Source: Veronia pacifica
Lineage (GTDB): Bacteria > Pseudomonadota > Gammaproteobacteria > Enterobacterales > Vibrionaceae
Direction: 5' to 3'
DNA: 64,000 bases
NCBI RefSeq assembly: GCF_001707825.1
Contig: NZ_LYBM01000007.1
Span: 1-64,000 of the forward strand
Part shown: one piece after another, positions 54,004 through 63,789 of the stretch
Position numbering within the stretch: the first letter of the stretch is position 1
How the letters are laid out: each line of letters begins with the position of its first letter
Position numbers and translations under genes: made by a program
Notes under the pieces: model-generated
What the model was told of the DNA's origin: nothing
The model's input: only the letters and a program-made list of their open reading frames with translations
Database searches by the model: none

Positions 54004-54501
54004 TCACGATATACTCAGTTCCATCCACATTGAACTTACATATTGATTATTTTTCTTGGCGTATTCATTGAAGATTCCAATCTCTTTAAATCCAAATTTT
54101 TTATGTAAAGCAATAGATGCAACGTTAGGAACTGCAATTCCAGACAATACCTTATGAACATTATGGCTTTTGACGTGAGAGAGCAGCCGACTATACAGAG
54201 CTGATCCAATACCTTTCGTCATAACATCTGGCGAGAGGTAAATAGTTATCTCAACAGTATCAGAAAAAGCTGTTGATGGACGATAAGGCTGAGTACAGGC
54301 AAATCCAACCACTTTGTTGTTTTCAATTGCACAGTAGATTTGATGAGGAAGTTCTTCTGAAAACTGTTCAAACCAGGTCGTTCTATTCTCCTCAGTAAAC
54401 GGTTCTGTTTCAAATCGTGAATTACTATGAAGTATGTAATGATTGAAAATTTCAGTTATCTCTGGGATATGTACATTTTTACCGGGAATAATAGTGGTCA
54501 T
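54004..54501 (-). CDS. GNAT N-acetyltransferase, phosphinothricin/methionine-sulphone acetyltransferase-like
   Basis: 165 residues. Family pattern: EITEIFNHYILHSNSRFETEPFT, WFEQF, EITIYLSPDVMTKGIGSALYSRLL (acetyl-CoA loop), and SIALHKKFGFKEIG. This group acetylates methionine sulphone/sulphoximine and phosphinothricin. Single gene; no operon partner. Confidence 0.87.
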   Translation of the reverse strand: MTTIIPGKNVHIPEITEIFNHYILHSNSRFETEPFTEENRTTWFEQFSEELPHQIYCAIENNKVVGFACTQPYRPSTAFSDTVEITIYLSPDVMTKGIGSALYSRLLSHVKSHNVHKVLSGIAVPNVASIALHKKFGFKEIGIFNEYAKKNNQYVSSMWMELSIS

Positions 54502-54729
54502 TTTTAACGTCGAATAGATTTACGTTTTATTATTTTATGTGTTTAGGCTTCTGTTTATACTTTTATATTCAAAACTTGGAAGCAGTTAATACTTCAGATA
54601 AACATGATTGGAGTTAAATCCCAAAGAAATATGCGTAATATTATTTTAGGATATGCTAACTAAAAATCAGCGTGAACACTGGTGTTGAAGCACAAACTGA
54701 AGCTATCTTACCGCGAACTTTAAGTGCGT

Positions 54730-55194
54730 TTACAAGATGGTCGTCACTGACAGTTCATCAAAAAGGCATGACATAGGGTAGGGTAATGCCAGTTGAGGCA
54801 TCGAGTGTTTGCCAAAATACTTAAGTGTTACTGTTTCTGTATCCATAGGCTTTATTGAGCGACCGATTATTTTGCAGCGAAATAGTAAAGCGGTGTACTC
54901 AACCTGATCACCATTTGGATAGGTAAAACCAAAACCCTCTCCACCAAAGAGACCAATCAGTCTTTCAATGTTCACCTCAAATCCTGTCTCTTCCGCAACT
55001 TCTCGAATTAAAGCGTGTTTGGGTGATTCGCCCGGTTCAATCATTCCGGCAGGTAAGCTCCAACTGCCATCGGCTTTCTGTTGCAGTAACAACTCTCTGT
55101 CGTCATTCAAAATAACGGCGGCTACACCAGGGATCATGATAGGCATACTGCCTACTTTTGCTCGAAGTTGTTTGATGTAGTTTGATGCCGACAT
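54730..55194 (-). CDS. Nudix hydrolase
   Basis: 154 residues from ATG 55194 (MSASNYIKQLRAKVG); an ATG at 55227 would add 11. The Nudix box is complete: GMIEPGESPKHALIREVAEETGFE, with the metal-binding REVAEE. It is preceded by IMIPGVAAVILNDDRELLLQ. It hydrolyses a nucleoside-diphosphate-X compound; the identity is unknown. Confidence 0.88.
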   Translation of the reverse strand: MSASNYIKQLRAKVGSMPIMIPGVAAVILNDDRELLLQQKADGSWSLPAGMIEPGESPKHALIREVAEETGFEVNIERLIGLFGGEGFGFTYPNGDQVEYTALLFRCKIIGRSIKPMDTETVTLKYFGKHSMPQLALPYPMSCLFDELSVTTIL

Positions 55195-55354
55195 ACTCAA
55201 ATAATTTATGAACAAATAAGAACACATATTACCAGTAATGAGTTTGCGCTGATTTTGTCGGACAAATATTGAGAGACATTTATCTTTTTTCTGGTGTAAG
55301 TGAAAATGACAACGGATTTCCTGTGCGTTGCCGATGACTACCTATGAACTGATT

Positions 55355-56527
55355 TCAGTCAGTAAGATTCGGGACAGGTGTCCACTGTCCGTTGTTGTCT
55401 CGTGAATTCAGGGCGGCATAGATAAAAGCCATCCCCTGAGCACCTTCCTCTATACTCGGATTCCAGAGAGACAATGGATCAGGTGTTCGCTTGGCGATAT
55501 CGTCAGTAATGTTAGAAGCAAAATCCAGATACAAATTGGCAAAAGCTTCTCTGTAACCTTCTGGATGACCAATTGCAATATGTGATAGACGTTGCGCAGG
55601 TTTTGCCAGTCCGGCACCACCCTTTGTCAAAGTATAAGCGGGTTTGCCAAGAGGGCGAACAACTAGCTCATTGGGTTGTTCCTGGTGCCATTCAATCCCG
55701 CCCTTGGTGCCAAAAAGGGTGAGTGATAATCCGTGAACTCCTCCTGCTGCGGCCTGTGTGACCCATAGCATGCCCCTCGCGCGGTTAGGATATCGCATCA
55801 TAACGGCACAGAAATCATCGGCATTACGTCCATCAACCAGTGCGGTTACATCTGCACTTATAGAGCTGGGTTCCATACCTGTTACATAGGCTGCGAGGTG
55901 ATAACTATGGGTACCAATATCACCCAAAATTAGTGATGGTCCGGCAAGCGACGTATCCATATGCCAGTTTTTTCCTGTCTGTTCTGATTCCGTCAGCGTC
56001 GCGAGATGGCCTTGCGTATAGTTACTCTGTACCATTTTTATTTCGCCGAGTTCTCCCGCAGCAACCATTGCCCGAGCTTGTCTGACCATGGCGAAGCCTG
56101 TGTAGGCATAAGCAACGCAGTACCGCTTCCCTGACTGACGCACCTTTTGCACCAGTGATATCGCATGCTCTTGTGACGTTGTTAGTGGTTTTTCGCAAAA
56201 CACATGGAAACCTGCCTCCAACGCTCTAACAGAAAGATCAAAATGACTGTTATTGGGGGTCATAATTGCCAGTGCATCAATAGGCTCTTTGCAGCGATCT
56301 TCTCCTGCGAAGAGTGCATTAGCATCTCCATAAGGGCGCGGAATGCCCATCGCGTGTCCTGCTTGCAATGAGCGTTCGGGATCAGACGAAAATACCCCGG
56401 CAACAACATCAAACTCTTCATGAATGGTTGCCGCGGAACGATGCACTTTGCCGATAAAAGAGGAGGGACCACCGCCAATAACGCCAAGGCGCAGTCGTCG
56501 ACCCAGTGTTTCTGTCGCTTTGCTCAT
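55355..56527 (-). CDS. Gfo/Idh/MocA family oxidoreductase, inositol cluster (first)
   Basis: 390 residues. NAD(P)-binding GVIGGGPSSFIGKVHRSAA, catalytic-region EKPLT, a GDIGTHSYHLAAYVTGM motif with the His of the active site, and a C-terminal sheet domain. This subgroup is found in inositol loci next to IolB/C/D and probably oxidises myo-inositol, a stereoisomer or a derived inosose. Last gene of the minus-strand unit, 9 bases after the aldolase. GGGAGAG before the ATG. Confidence 0.88.
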   Translation of the reverse strand: MSKATETLGRRLRLGVIGGGPSSFIGKVHRSAATIHEEFDVVAGVFSSDPERSLQAGHAMGIPRPYGDANALFAGEDRCKEPIDALAIMTPNNSHFDLSVRALEAGFHVFCEKPLTTSQEHAISLVQKVRQSGKRYCVAYAYTGFAMVRQARAMVAAGELGEIKMVQSNYTQGHLATLTESEQTGKNWHMDTSLAGPSLILGDIGTHSYHLAAYVTGMEPSSISADVTALVDGRNADDFCAVMMRYPNRARGMLWVTQAAAGGVHGLSLTLFGTKGGIEWHQEQPNELVVRPLGKPAYTLTKGGAGLAKPAQRLSHIAIGHPEGYREAFANLYLDFASNITDDIAKRTPDPLSLWNPSIEEGAQGMAFIYAALNSRDNNGQWTPVPNLTD

Positions 56528-56536
56528 AGTCTCTCC

Positions 56537-57370
56537 CTATTCAGGTGCCAGCAGGGTGATCACTCGTTTAGCTTCCTTTCTGAGTGCATCAATTGCCGTG
56601 CCCGCAAAATATTGTCTGTCATATTTGTCGGGTTCATTTTTCATTCGTTCGCGAATAGCGTAACCGAACGCTTGCCTCAGAGTCGTGCCCACGTTGAATT
56701 TTGCAATACGCCGCTTCTTCAGGGCGCGTATGTCTTGTTCAGTGATCCCTGTCGTACCGTGTATGACGAGGGGGAGTGACACAGCTTGTTCCAGCTTGCT
56801 GACAAGGTCGAAGTTGATTGGTGTCCCTGCCTCTGCCATTCGATGGACATTGCCGACAGAAATGGCAAGCACGTCAATACCACTTTGTTCCTCATAAATG
56901 CTGGCTTCATCAGGATCGGTCAGCGCGGACCTTATATGATCACGTCCTTCCTGATAAGGCACTGAACCCAGCTCTCCCTCGAGAGAAATACCCAGCGATT
57001 TGGTGACATTGGCGACCTGACGGGTTCTTCGTATATTTTCAGATAGAGGTAATTGCGAGCCATCGAACATCACAGAGGTAAAGCCTGAGTGAATGGCCCG
57101 GTAAACAGTTTCTTCCTCATAGCAATGGTCGAGATGAATGCAGACTTTTGTTGATGATGCCTTTGCCAGCGGGAGTAGTAAGCCTGCCATGGCCTCAACC
57201 CCAGCCAGTTCTGCCATGTCTTTGTTTACAGCCAGAATGACCGGACGTTTTGCCTCTTCCGCGGCGGAAATAACGGCGATAGCTTCTTCAATACCAAATA
57301 CATTACAACAAGCAATAGCGCCGGTTGAGCGCGACGCCTCAGGTGAAATATCCTGTAATGAAACCAACAT
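56537..57370 (-). CDS. Class II aldolase, IolJ-like (6-phospho-5-dehydro-2-deoxy-D-gluconate aldolase)
   Basis: 277 residues of the fructose-bisphosphate aldolase class II family. Zinc-site elements: IHLDHCYEEE (Asp, His), GELGSVP (Glu), SVGNVHRMA (His) and the phosphate-binding HGTTGI and NVGTTLR. In the inositol pathway IolJ cleaves the phosphorylated dehydro-deoxygluconate to malonate semialdehyde and DHAP. Assigned from its position between IolB and an inositol dehydrogenase; a tagatose-bisphosphate-type aldolase is the alternative. Confidence 0.82.
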   Translation of the reverse strand: MLVSLQDISPEASRSTGAIACCNVFGIEEAIAVISAAEEAKRPVILAVNKDMAELAGVEAMAGLLLPLAKASSTKVCIHLDHCYEEETVYRAIHSGFTSVMFDGSQLPLSENIRRTRQVANVTKSLGISLEGELGSVPYQEGRDHIRSALTDPDEASIYEEQSGIDVLAISVGNVHRMAEAGTPINFDLVSKLEQAVSLPLVIHGTTGITEQDIRALKKRRIAKFNVGTTLRQAFGYAIRERMKNEPDKYDRQYFAGTAIDALRKEAKRVITLLAPE

Positions 57371-57400
57371 AATGACAATCCCTGCCCTGAAAAGTATCAG

Positions 57401-58261
57401 TTATTTAAATTTTGCGACCATATCTTTGATTCCAGGAATCGTCTCAACCTGATAGGCGTGATTAGGGTCGAAATACTGCACCAATGACTGGCTGGACTCG
57501 CCAACGATAATGGTGAAGTAGTACATCTCATAACCGGGTGCAGCCACGCTGGGGTGATAACCCTTATCGATGGCAATGACACTGCCGGTTTTCACGTGAT
57601 AGACAGGCCCATGATCGTCATGATGTTCATACAGAAATTGGGCACCGAAGCCGTGGTCAGGGTTGAACCGAAACTGATAAACCTCCTCGAAACGCGTCTC
57701 TTCCTCGCCGCGTTCAGTATCATGTTTGTGTGGTGGAAAACCCGACCAGCCACCTGCACCGACAGTAAATAGCTCACTGACTAACAAGCGGCCTCTGCAT
57801 CCTGCATTTTTCTGACCTAATATGTGCTTTATTTTGCGGTGAGTCTTGGTATCGTCACTACCATATTGCACCTTATCCGTCTCCTCGGGGTCGATACAGA
57901 ACGGCGTCAGCTCCTTCTTTTCAGAACTGGCATCGTAACGACCGCCGGCAATCATTATGTCAGCTTGTTCAGAGGTACAGCTTACGGTGACACTCATGCC
58001 GGGAGGGACATAGACAGCGGCAGGATCACCGTCCCAAACACTGGTTCTTTGTCCAATATCGCTGAAACTATGTTGGCCGGCTTCGATATTGCAGGTTCCT
58101 GCAGCGAGTACCACTGCTGATTCGTAGTCTTCCAACTGATAGGTATATTCCTCTCCCTGCTTCAACAAAACAGAGTTGAAGTAACAAAGAGGTGTCGTTT
58201 CATCATTGATATCAATGATTGGTTCATTATTGTTATTGAAAGGCGGTATATGCTTGCCCAT
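57401..58261 (-). CDS. iolB: 5-deoxy-glucuronate isomerase
   Basis: 286 residues of two cupin halves. IolB features: GGWSGFPPHKHDTE with metal-binding His pair, a Glu and His further on (EEVYQFRFNPDHGFGAQF), and the closing VAAPGYEMYYFTIIVGES. It isomerises 5-deoxy-glucuronate to 5-dehydro-2-deoxy-gluconate in the cytoplasm. The C-terminal segment ends HAYQVETIPGIKDMVAKFK. Confidence 0.93.
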   Translation of the reverse strand: MGKHIPPFNNNNEPIIDINDETTPLCYFNSVLLKQGEEYTYQLEDYESAVVLAAGTCNIEAGQHSFSDIGQRTSVWDGDPAAVYVPPGMSVTVSCTSEQADIMIAGGRYDASSEKKELTPFCIDPEETDKVQYGSDDTKTHRKIKHILGQKNAGCRGRLLVSELFTVGAGGWSGFPPHKHDTERGEEETRFEEVYQFRFNPDHGFGAQFLYEHHDDHGPVYHVKTGSVIAIDKGYHPSVAAPGYEMYYFTIIVGESSQSLVQYFDPNHAYQVETIPGIKDMVAKFK

Positions 58262-58278
58262 CTGACTTTTTCCTTAAA

Positions 58279-59325
58279 TTAGGTGAGTCTACTTCCGGTA
58301 ACGCTGTAATTATTTTGTGTCATGAAATCGAGCAACACAGATAACGAGGCCATATCTTCAGCACAAGTTGTTCCCATCACATTGATGGCTGCATTGGCTG
58401 CTCCCATCGCAACCGCGTCATGTATTGCGTATTGATAGAGCAGGCCGTAAAGCAAAGCAGCTGCAAAGGCATCGCCTGCACCATAGGGTTTCTGCGCGGT
58501 AACGGGAAAAATTCCTTGCTTGAAGCTGGTTATCTGACCTTGATTGTTGCGTCCAAACACCTCGCAGCCAAGTTCCCCTGCCTTAATAATCACCAGTTGA
58601 GTTCGCGAGTTCTTCAGCAGTCTCTCGGCAGTATTGATATCGGACAACGATGCGTACTCATTATCAGAGCCCGTCGAGAGGACTGAGAACTCCTCACGGT
58701 TACCGATGACCACATCAGATAATTCAGACGCTCTCTGATATTGCTCTGACGGGGAGTCACGCCATGAATATGCGCGGTAATCAAGGTCAAGGACTACCTT
58801 CAGATCATGTTGTCTGGCGAGTGTCATCGCGTGTAGCGTCGCCTCTCTGGATGGTGAGAGAGAGAGAGCTGTACCCGATACCACGAGGCATCTGGCTCTG
58901 GCGAGATAAGAGGACGAAATATCAGACGCGTCGATGGCAAGGTCCGCCGCCTGATTTCGGTAAATAACCACTTCTGGTTGCTGTCTCAGCTCCGCCAGAG
59001 CAAGACTTGTTCGATATTCACCTGTGAATTTTTTCATACCAGTCAGGTCTATCTGTCGCTCTTTGAGGAACTGGCAGACATAATCACCAAGCCCATCTTG
59101 TGAAACGCCGCCAATAAAGCCCGTTCTTGCCCCAAGTGCGGATAAACCAGATGCAATGTTGGCCGGGGAGCCTCCCACTGACTTGTAAAACGATACAAGA
59201 GCTCCAAACGGTTGCTCTGGCTGTTGTCCATAAAGGTCTACGCCAGCACGCCCGAGACAAATGACATCGATCTCACGCGATACATGGTTCTGCCAACCGG
59301 TTAAGACCAAGTCTTCTTTACTCAT
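58279..59325 (-). CDS. iolC: 5-dehydro-2-deoxygluconokinase
   Basis: 348 residues from ATG 59325. It starts inside the stop region of the preceding gene (ATGAGTAA overlap), so an apparent 13-residue N-terminal extension is excluded. PfkB fold: REIDVICLGRAGVDLYGQQ, GGSPANIASGLSALG and the catalytic KPYGAGDAFAAALLYG (Asp base). It phosphorylates the IolB product. Close spacing to iolB (17 bases). Confidence 0.92.
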   Translation of the reverse strand: MSKEDLVLTGWQNHVSREIDVICLGRAGVDLYGQQPEQPFGALVSFYKSVGGSPANIASGLSALGARTGFIGGVSQDGLGDYVCQFLKERQIDLTGMKKFTGEYRTSLALAELRQQPEVVIYRNQAADLAIDASDISSSYLARARCLVVSGTALSLSPSREATLHAMTLARQHDLKVVLDLDYRAYSWRDSPSEQYQRASELSDVVIGNREEFSVLSTGSDNEYASLSDINTAERLLKNSRTQLVIIKAGELGCEVFGRNNQGQITSFKQGIFPVTAQKPYGAGDAFAAALLYGLLYQYAIHDAVAMGAANAAINVMGTTCAEDMASLSVLLDFMTQNNYSVTGSRLT

Positions 59326-60493
59326 AATCCACCCACACGGCACCGGCGTCTGCCGATTTGACACAGGAGTTAATCAGTTTGACGCCATCAATTCCTGCAT
59401 CAATATCCGGATACCAGAGTGATTTTTGGGCTTCTTCGTCTTGGCGTTCGATTGCGTCTATCACAAGTGCATATCTATGGTAAAGATTGCTCCATGATTC
59501 GAAAAAGCCTTCCGGGTGTCCACCGCCAACCCTTGAACAGCCAACAGCATCGATGTCGCTGTAGAGGTATCCCATTCCGCGCTCCAGTACTTGTGCTGGC
59601 TCACCCTGAACTTCATACCTAAGTTGATTTGGATATTCGTCCCACCATTCGAGGCTCGCTTTCTCTCCAATGATCCGTATCTTTTGCTGGTGCATGGATC
59701 CTGCATTAATTGCACTTGCCCAAAGTGTGCCAACCGCACCGTTGTCGAACTTGAACAGAATGTTCGCGTTATCTTCAAGAGGCGAGCGGCTCTCGACAAA
59801 GCTCTGTCTGGCACATAGCAAGGATGTTACTTTGAGGTCGGTGATCAGAGTGGCGAGATAAAAGGGGTGCGTGCCACAGTCGCCGATAATGAAACTTGGC
59901 CCTGATACTGTAGGCGACATGCGCCACTGTGCTCCTTCACTGAATTTCTCAATTTCCTCACTGTGGAAGCCATGCGCAAACTGCATGTTAACAATACGAA
60001 CTTTGCCGATATCGCCTCGTTTGACCATCTCCTTTGCCTGATGGATCATCGGATAACCAGCGTACCCGTACATAACGGCAAAAAAGCGATTATGTTTTTC
60101 TGCCAATGCCTTTAGCGTAATGGCGTCTTGTACGTTTAAGGTAACGGGCTTTTCGCAAATCACATGGAGGCCAGCTTCAATAGCAGCCTTGGCAATATCG
60201 AAGTGGGTAGAGTTAGGAGTGGCAATGGATACCGCCTGAATGCCGTCATCTCGCTGGCTTTCTGACAAAAACATCGCCTTGTAGTGGGGATAACAACGAT
60301 CTTGATCCAACCCCATTTTATGACCGAAGTCAGCACATCGATCCGCATCTAAATCCAATGCGCCAGCAACAAATGTAAATAGATGGTCACGTGCTGCTGC
60401 AGCACGATGGGAATGACCGATTTCACTGCCACGACCGCCCCCAACCAGCCCCCAACGGATAGGAACACTTAATCTGGTTTCTTCATTGAACAT
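59318..60493 (-). CDS. Gfo/Idh/MocA family oxidoreductase, inositol cluster (second)
   Basis: 391 residues, related to the 55355 gene but clearly different: GLVGGGRGSEIGHSHRAAAARD, EKPVT, GDCGTHPFYLATLI and GFFESWSNLYHRYALV. Such paired dehydrogenases often act on different inositol isomers or on 1-keto and 2-keto intermediates. Both are larger than classical IolG (about 335 residues), so canonical iolG may lie outside the window. Confidence 0.87.
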   Translation of the reverse strand: MFNEETRLSVPIRWGLVGGGRGSEIGHSHRAAAARDHLFTFVAGALDLDADRCADFGHKMGLDQDRCYPHYKAMFLSESQRDDGIQAVSIATPNSTHFDIAKAAIEAGLHVICEKPVTLNVQDAITLKALAEKHNRFFAVMYGYAGYPMIHQAKEMVKRGDIGKVRIVNMQFAHGFHSEEIEKFSEGAQWRMSPTVSGPSFIIGDCGTHPFYLATLITDLKVTSLLCARQSFVESRSPLEDNANILFKFDNGAVGTLWASAINAGSMHQQKIRIIGEKASLEWWDEYPNQLRYEVQGEPAQVLERGMGYLYSDIDAVGCSRVGGGHPEGFFESWSNLYHRYALVIDAIERQDEEAQKSLWYPDIDAGIDGVKLINSCVKSADAGAVWVDYE

Positions 60494-60548
60494 ACATCTT
60501 CCTCAATTCGTATTCTGACAACCGTTGTTTGAAAAATGTGCTAATTAC

Positions 60549-62402
60549 CTAAACGCCAGGTCTCTGGTGTTTGCGTCCAGACTCCCAGTTTTCAATAATG
60601 TCGCCCCGCGTTTTATCGTCAGTGTGTTCAGGCAAACCCACCTCCCACCAAGTCTCAGTTGATGACCAGACGGTGGGGTCAATATCAGTGACAATGACGT
60701 AGGTTTTATTTGAGGCTTTAGCCCGATAAAAAGCGGCACTGAATTCGGCAAGAGAGGCAATTTTTTCGGCATTAGCCCCCAGACTCTTTGCATGAGAAAC
60801 AAAATCAACCCGGGGAAGGTCGCCTTCAGACAGGCTTGCACAATCCTTGAGTAAATTATTGAAACTGGTGTTGCCAGTATTGTTTTGCAATTTATTGATC
60901 ACCGCAAAACCACCGTTATCACATACGATGACAATCATCTTGTGACCAGTCAGAACTGAGCTATAAATGTCAGAATTCATCATCAGATACGAGCCGTCTC
61001 CGACAAGTACGATGGGGTCATTATCCGGCATCGCCATTTTCGCTCCCCATCCGGCGGCAATTTCATAGCCCATACACGAGAAACCGAACTCAATGTCCAA
61101 TTGCCCTGAGTCAGAGGCCTGCCAGTTCATGTTCAACTCAGCGGGGAGACCGCCTGCGGCAGTAATAATCCTGTCGCGCTTATCGGCAAGCTGATTCACT
61201 TGACCGACAATTTGTGCATAAGAAGGAAAAGCCGATATAACGGGCGCAGTGCGGGTGTTAACTTGCTCCTTCCAACTCTCACGCTCCCTCACTGATATGG
61301 CGAGCCAGCTTTCCTCCGCTGACCATTGTTCAAGTGAAGAGTGCAGAGCTTTAATCGCATCGCGTGCATCGGCGACAATCGGTAAAGCCTGATGTTTGAC
61401 AGCATCAAACCGGCAGGTGTTAATGCTGATGATTTTCAACGATGGATTTTGGAAAACTGTCCATGAACCTGTGGTGAAATCCTGAAGACGAGTGCCAACT
61501 GCTAATACCACATCCGCCTCTGCGGCCAGATGATTCGCACTGTCAGAGCCAGTCGTACCAATTGGACCGCAATTCAGTGGGTGACTGGACCGCAATACGG
61601 AACGACCAGCAATGGTCTCCACAAGGGGAATCTGATGGCGATTAATAAAGTCCTCAAGCTCTTGCTCTGCATGACTGTAAAAGACACCGCCGCCAGCGAT
61701 AATCAGAGGCTTCTTAGCTTCTTTCAACCACGCTACAGCGCGTTCGATATCACAATGCTCTGGTTGTGGTCTGCGGATCCGGTGAACCTTTTTTGCAAAG
61801 AACACAGTGGGAAAATCCCAAACCTCGCCTTGAGTATCTTGTGGTAATGCCAACATAACAGGTCCACAATCAGCTGGATCGAGCAAGGTGGCAATGGCTT
61901 GTGGCAGGGACGCGACCAGTTGACTTGGCTTGGTGATCCTGTCCCAGTAGCGGGTCACTGCTTTGAACGCATCGTTAACTGTGATGGTCGGATTATTGAA
62001 GTGCTCGGTCTGTTGTAATACAGGATCAGGAAGACGCGACTGAAACGTATCTCCGGCGAGCATCAGTAGTGGCAGGCGGTTGGTATGCGCGACCCCGGCA
62101 GCTGTGATCATATTGGCTGCTCCCGGTCCAACAGAAGATGTCGCAATACCTACCCTCTGTCTCTTGTTGGCTCTAGCGTAAGCAATAGCAGCTAATGCCA
62201 TTGACTGTTCGTTTTGACCACGCCACGTTGGAATATCAGATTGATGCTCGTAGAGTTGTTGACCAAGGCAAGTGACATTTCCATGTCCAAAAATTGCAAA
62301 AGCACATCCAAACAGAGGCACTTCCTCTCCATCGACCTCGATAAACTGTTTGGTGAGATAGCGGGCAAGTGCCTCTGCTGTAGTGAGTCGAACCGTTTCC
62401 AT
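60549..62402 (-). CDS. iolD: 3D-(3,5/4)-trihydroxycyclohexane-1,2-dione hydrolase
   Basis: 617 residues, thiamine-diphosphate enzyme. The N-terminal domain has WRGQNEQSMALAAIAYARA with the cofactor-activating Glu and GPGAANMITAAGVAHTNRLP; the C-terminal ThDP/Mg site is LVGDGSYLMMNSDIY (GDG...N). It opens the ring of the dehydrated inosose to 5-deoxy-glucuronate. First gene of the minus-strand unit; its start (GGAGCGTAAGA before the ATG) faces the divergent TIM-barrel gene. Confidence 0.94.
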   Translation of the reverse strand: METVRLTTAEALARYLTKQFIEVDGEEVPLFGCAFAIFGHGNVTCLGQQLYEHQSDIPTWRGQNEQSMALAAIAYARANKRQRVGIATSSVGPGAANMITAAGVAHTNRLPLLMLAGDTFQSRLPDPVLQQTEHFNNPTITVNDAFKAVTRYWDRITKPSQLVASLPQAIATLLDPADCGPVMLALPQDTQGEVWDFPTVFFAKKVHRIRRPQPEHCDIERAVAWLKEAKKPLIIAGGGVFYSHAEQELEDFINRHQIPLVETIAGRSVLRSSHPLNCGPIGTTGSDSANHLAAEADVVLAVGTRLQDFTTGSWTVFQNPSLKIISINTCRFDAVKHQALPIVADARDAIKALHSSLEQWSAEESWLAISVRERESWKEQVNTRTAPVISAFPSYAQIVGQVNQLADKRDRIITAAGGLPAELNMNWQASDSGQLDIEFGFSCMGYEIAAGWGAKMAMPDNDPIVLVGDGSYLMMNSDIYSSVLTGHKMIVIVCDNGGFAVINKLQNNTGNTSFNNLLKDCASLSEGDLPRVDFVSHAKSLGANAEKIASLAEFSAAFYRAKASNKTYVIVTDIDPTVWSSTETWWEVGLPEHTDDKTRGDIIENWESGRKHQRPGV

Positions 62403-62870
62403 TCTTACGCTCCATCACAAGTCTTTAATCATCAGTTTTACTGGGTGCAGAGCGTCAGCCTTTTTTAGTCAGTTGGCTATATTCCGTACTCTGTGATTAA
62501 AGATTAGTCTAATTTTGAAATTGTTTTCAATCTCGCAATCGCTATTAGCGTCGTATCTACTGATGGTTTCATCATTAATCATGACGAACCTCACTTTTTA
62601 GCATTATTTTATCAATAATACCTTTGACAAAATGAAAACATTACCATAGATGTTTATAGGGTGTTACGAAGCTGTTGACCTTTGCTTGATGGCGGTTAAT
62701 AAAAACTACCGTAGCCCATATAAAATAAGGCTCGAGGGGAAAATTAAAGAAAGTGTTTAGTCGCAATGTGTTTACACTTTATTAACAATTGCGATGCGTT
62801 TTATTACTGCTAAAACGATATGAAGTTGATGAAACAGTGAAAATATTTGATACAACAAGGGAGTGAAGTT
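62403..62870. promoter_or_regulatory. Divergent control region of the inositol cluster
   Basis: 470 bp between iolD and the TIM-barrel gene. The clear element is TTGAAA-TTGT-TTTCAA at 62515-62530, a 6+6 inverted repeat 113-128 bp before iolD, the form expected for an RpiR/LacI-type dimer site. No IolR gene is in the window. Confidence 0.45.
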
Positions 62871-63764
62871 GTGAAACTGAATTTGGCTAATGCGCCATGT
62901 TCCTGGGGAATAGAGTTTGCCGACAACCCTGACAATCCACTGTGGAGTCAGGTATTGCATGAGATGAAACAATCTGGCTATCAGGCTACTGAACTTGGAC
63001 CTTTGGGATATCTGCCTACTGAGAATACAGAGCTTGCAGACGTACTGCGAGAATATTCTTTGAAATTGATTGCAGGAACATTGTTTGACTATCTTCACCG
63101 GCCAGAAGAAAGGGAAAGAATTTTAGAGAAAACAGAAATAACCTGCCAGATATTGAAAGAGCAGGGCGCTGAGTTTCTTGTTGTTATTGATCATGTGTGT
63201 TCTCCCAGAACGGACGAGGCGGGCCAAAAAGACACTGCTACTCGGCTGAACGACTCACAGTGGGATGAGATGATCAAGACACTAAAGGGAGTGGGGGAAA
63301 TTTGTAATCGATTTGGTATCGTTGCCACGTTGCATCCACATGCGGGTACTTTTATCGAGTATCAAGATGAGGTGGATAAGGCGATGCGTGATCTCCCCAA
63401 TGACCTCATGTCTTTGTGTGTTGATACTGGTCATTGTGTCTACGCAGGTATCGATCCTGCTGCGTTAATTACCCAATATGCTGAACGTGTCAAATATCTT
63501 CATTTTAAAGACATTCAAAAAGATGTGCTTGTTCGGTCAGTCAAGGAGGGCATTGATTTTTATAAGGCTATTGCTCTTAACATCTTTTGCCCACTCGGAG
63601 AGGGGTGTGTGGACTTTTCCGCTGTTCGGGAATCATTAACCGACATTAACTTTAACGGTTGGGTCACTGTTGAGCAGGACACAGATCCCGCTGCCGGCCA
63701 TGATGTCAGCACAGACGCTGAAAAGAGCAGAGTGTTCATTGAAAACACTATTATCAGACAGTGA
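62871..63764 (+). CDS. TIM-barrel sugar isomerase/dehydratase-like protein (IolE/IolI/MocC relative)
   Basis: 297 residues from GTG 62871 (AAGGGAG 7-8 bases upstream; an in-frame TTG lies 8 codons earlier). AP-endonuclease-2/xylose-isomerase-like barrel: NAPCSWGIEF, TELGPLGYLPTE, LHPHAGTFIEYQ (metal His/Glu), VDTGHCVYAGIDP and LHFKDI, ending GWVTVEQDTD with Glu. The Glu-Asp-His-Glu metal set suits an inosose isomerase or dehydratase. Classical IolE has a WTNDD start not seen here, so I do not assign IolE firmly. 25 bases before the permease gene. Confidence 0.75.
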   Translation: MKLNLANAPCSWGIEFADNPDNPLWSQVLHEMKQSGYQATELGPLGYLPTENTELADVLREYSLKLIAGTLFDYLHRPEERERILEKTEITCQILKEQGAEFLVVIDHVCSPRTDEAGQKDTATRLNDSQWDEMIKTLKGVGEICNRFGIVATLHPHAGTFIEYQDEVDKAMRDLPNDLMSLCVDTGHCVYAGIDPAALITQYAERVKYLHFKDIQKDVLVRSVKEGIDFYKAIALNIFCPLGEGCVDFSAVRESLTDINFNGWVTVEQDTDPAAGHDVSTDAEKSRVFIENTIIRQ

Positions 63765-63789
63765 AACAAGCCGAGAAGGGAGGAGTAAT

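Noticed and set aside
62871-63764. Firm IolE (inosose dehydratase) assignment
   Set aside because: The expected WTNDD-type N-terminal motif is absent; only the TIM-barrel family is safe.
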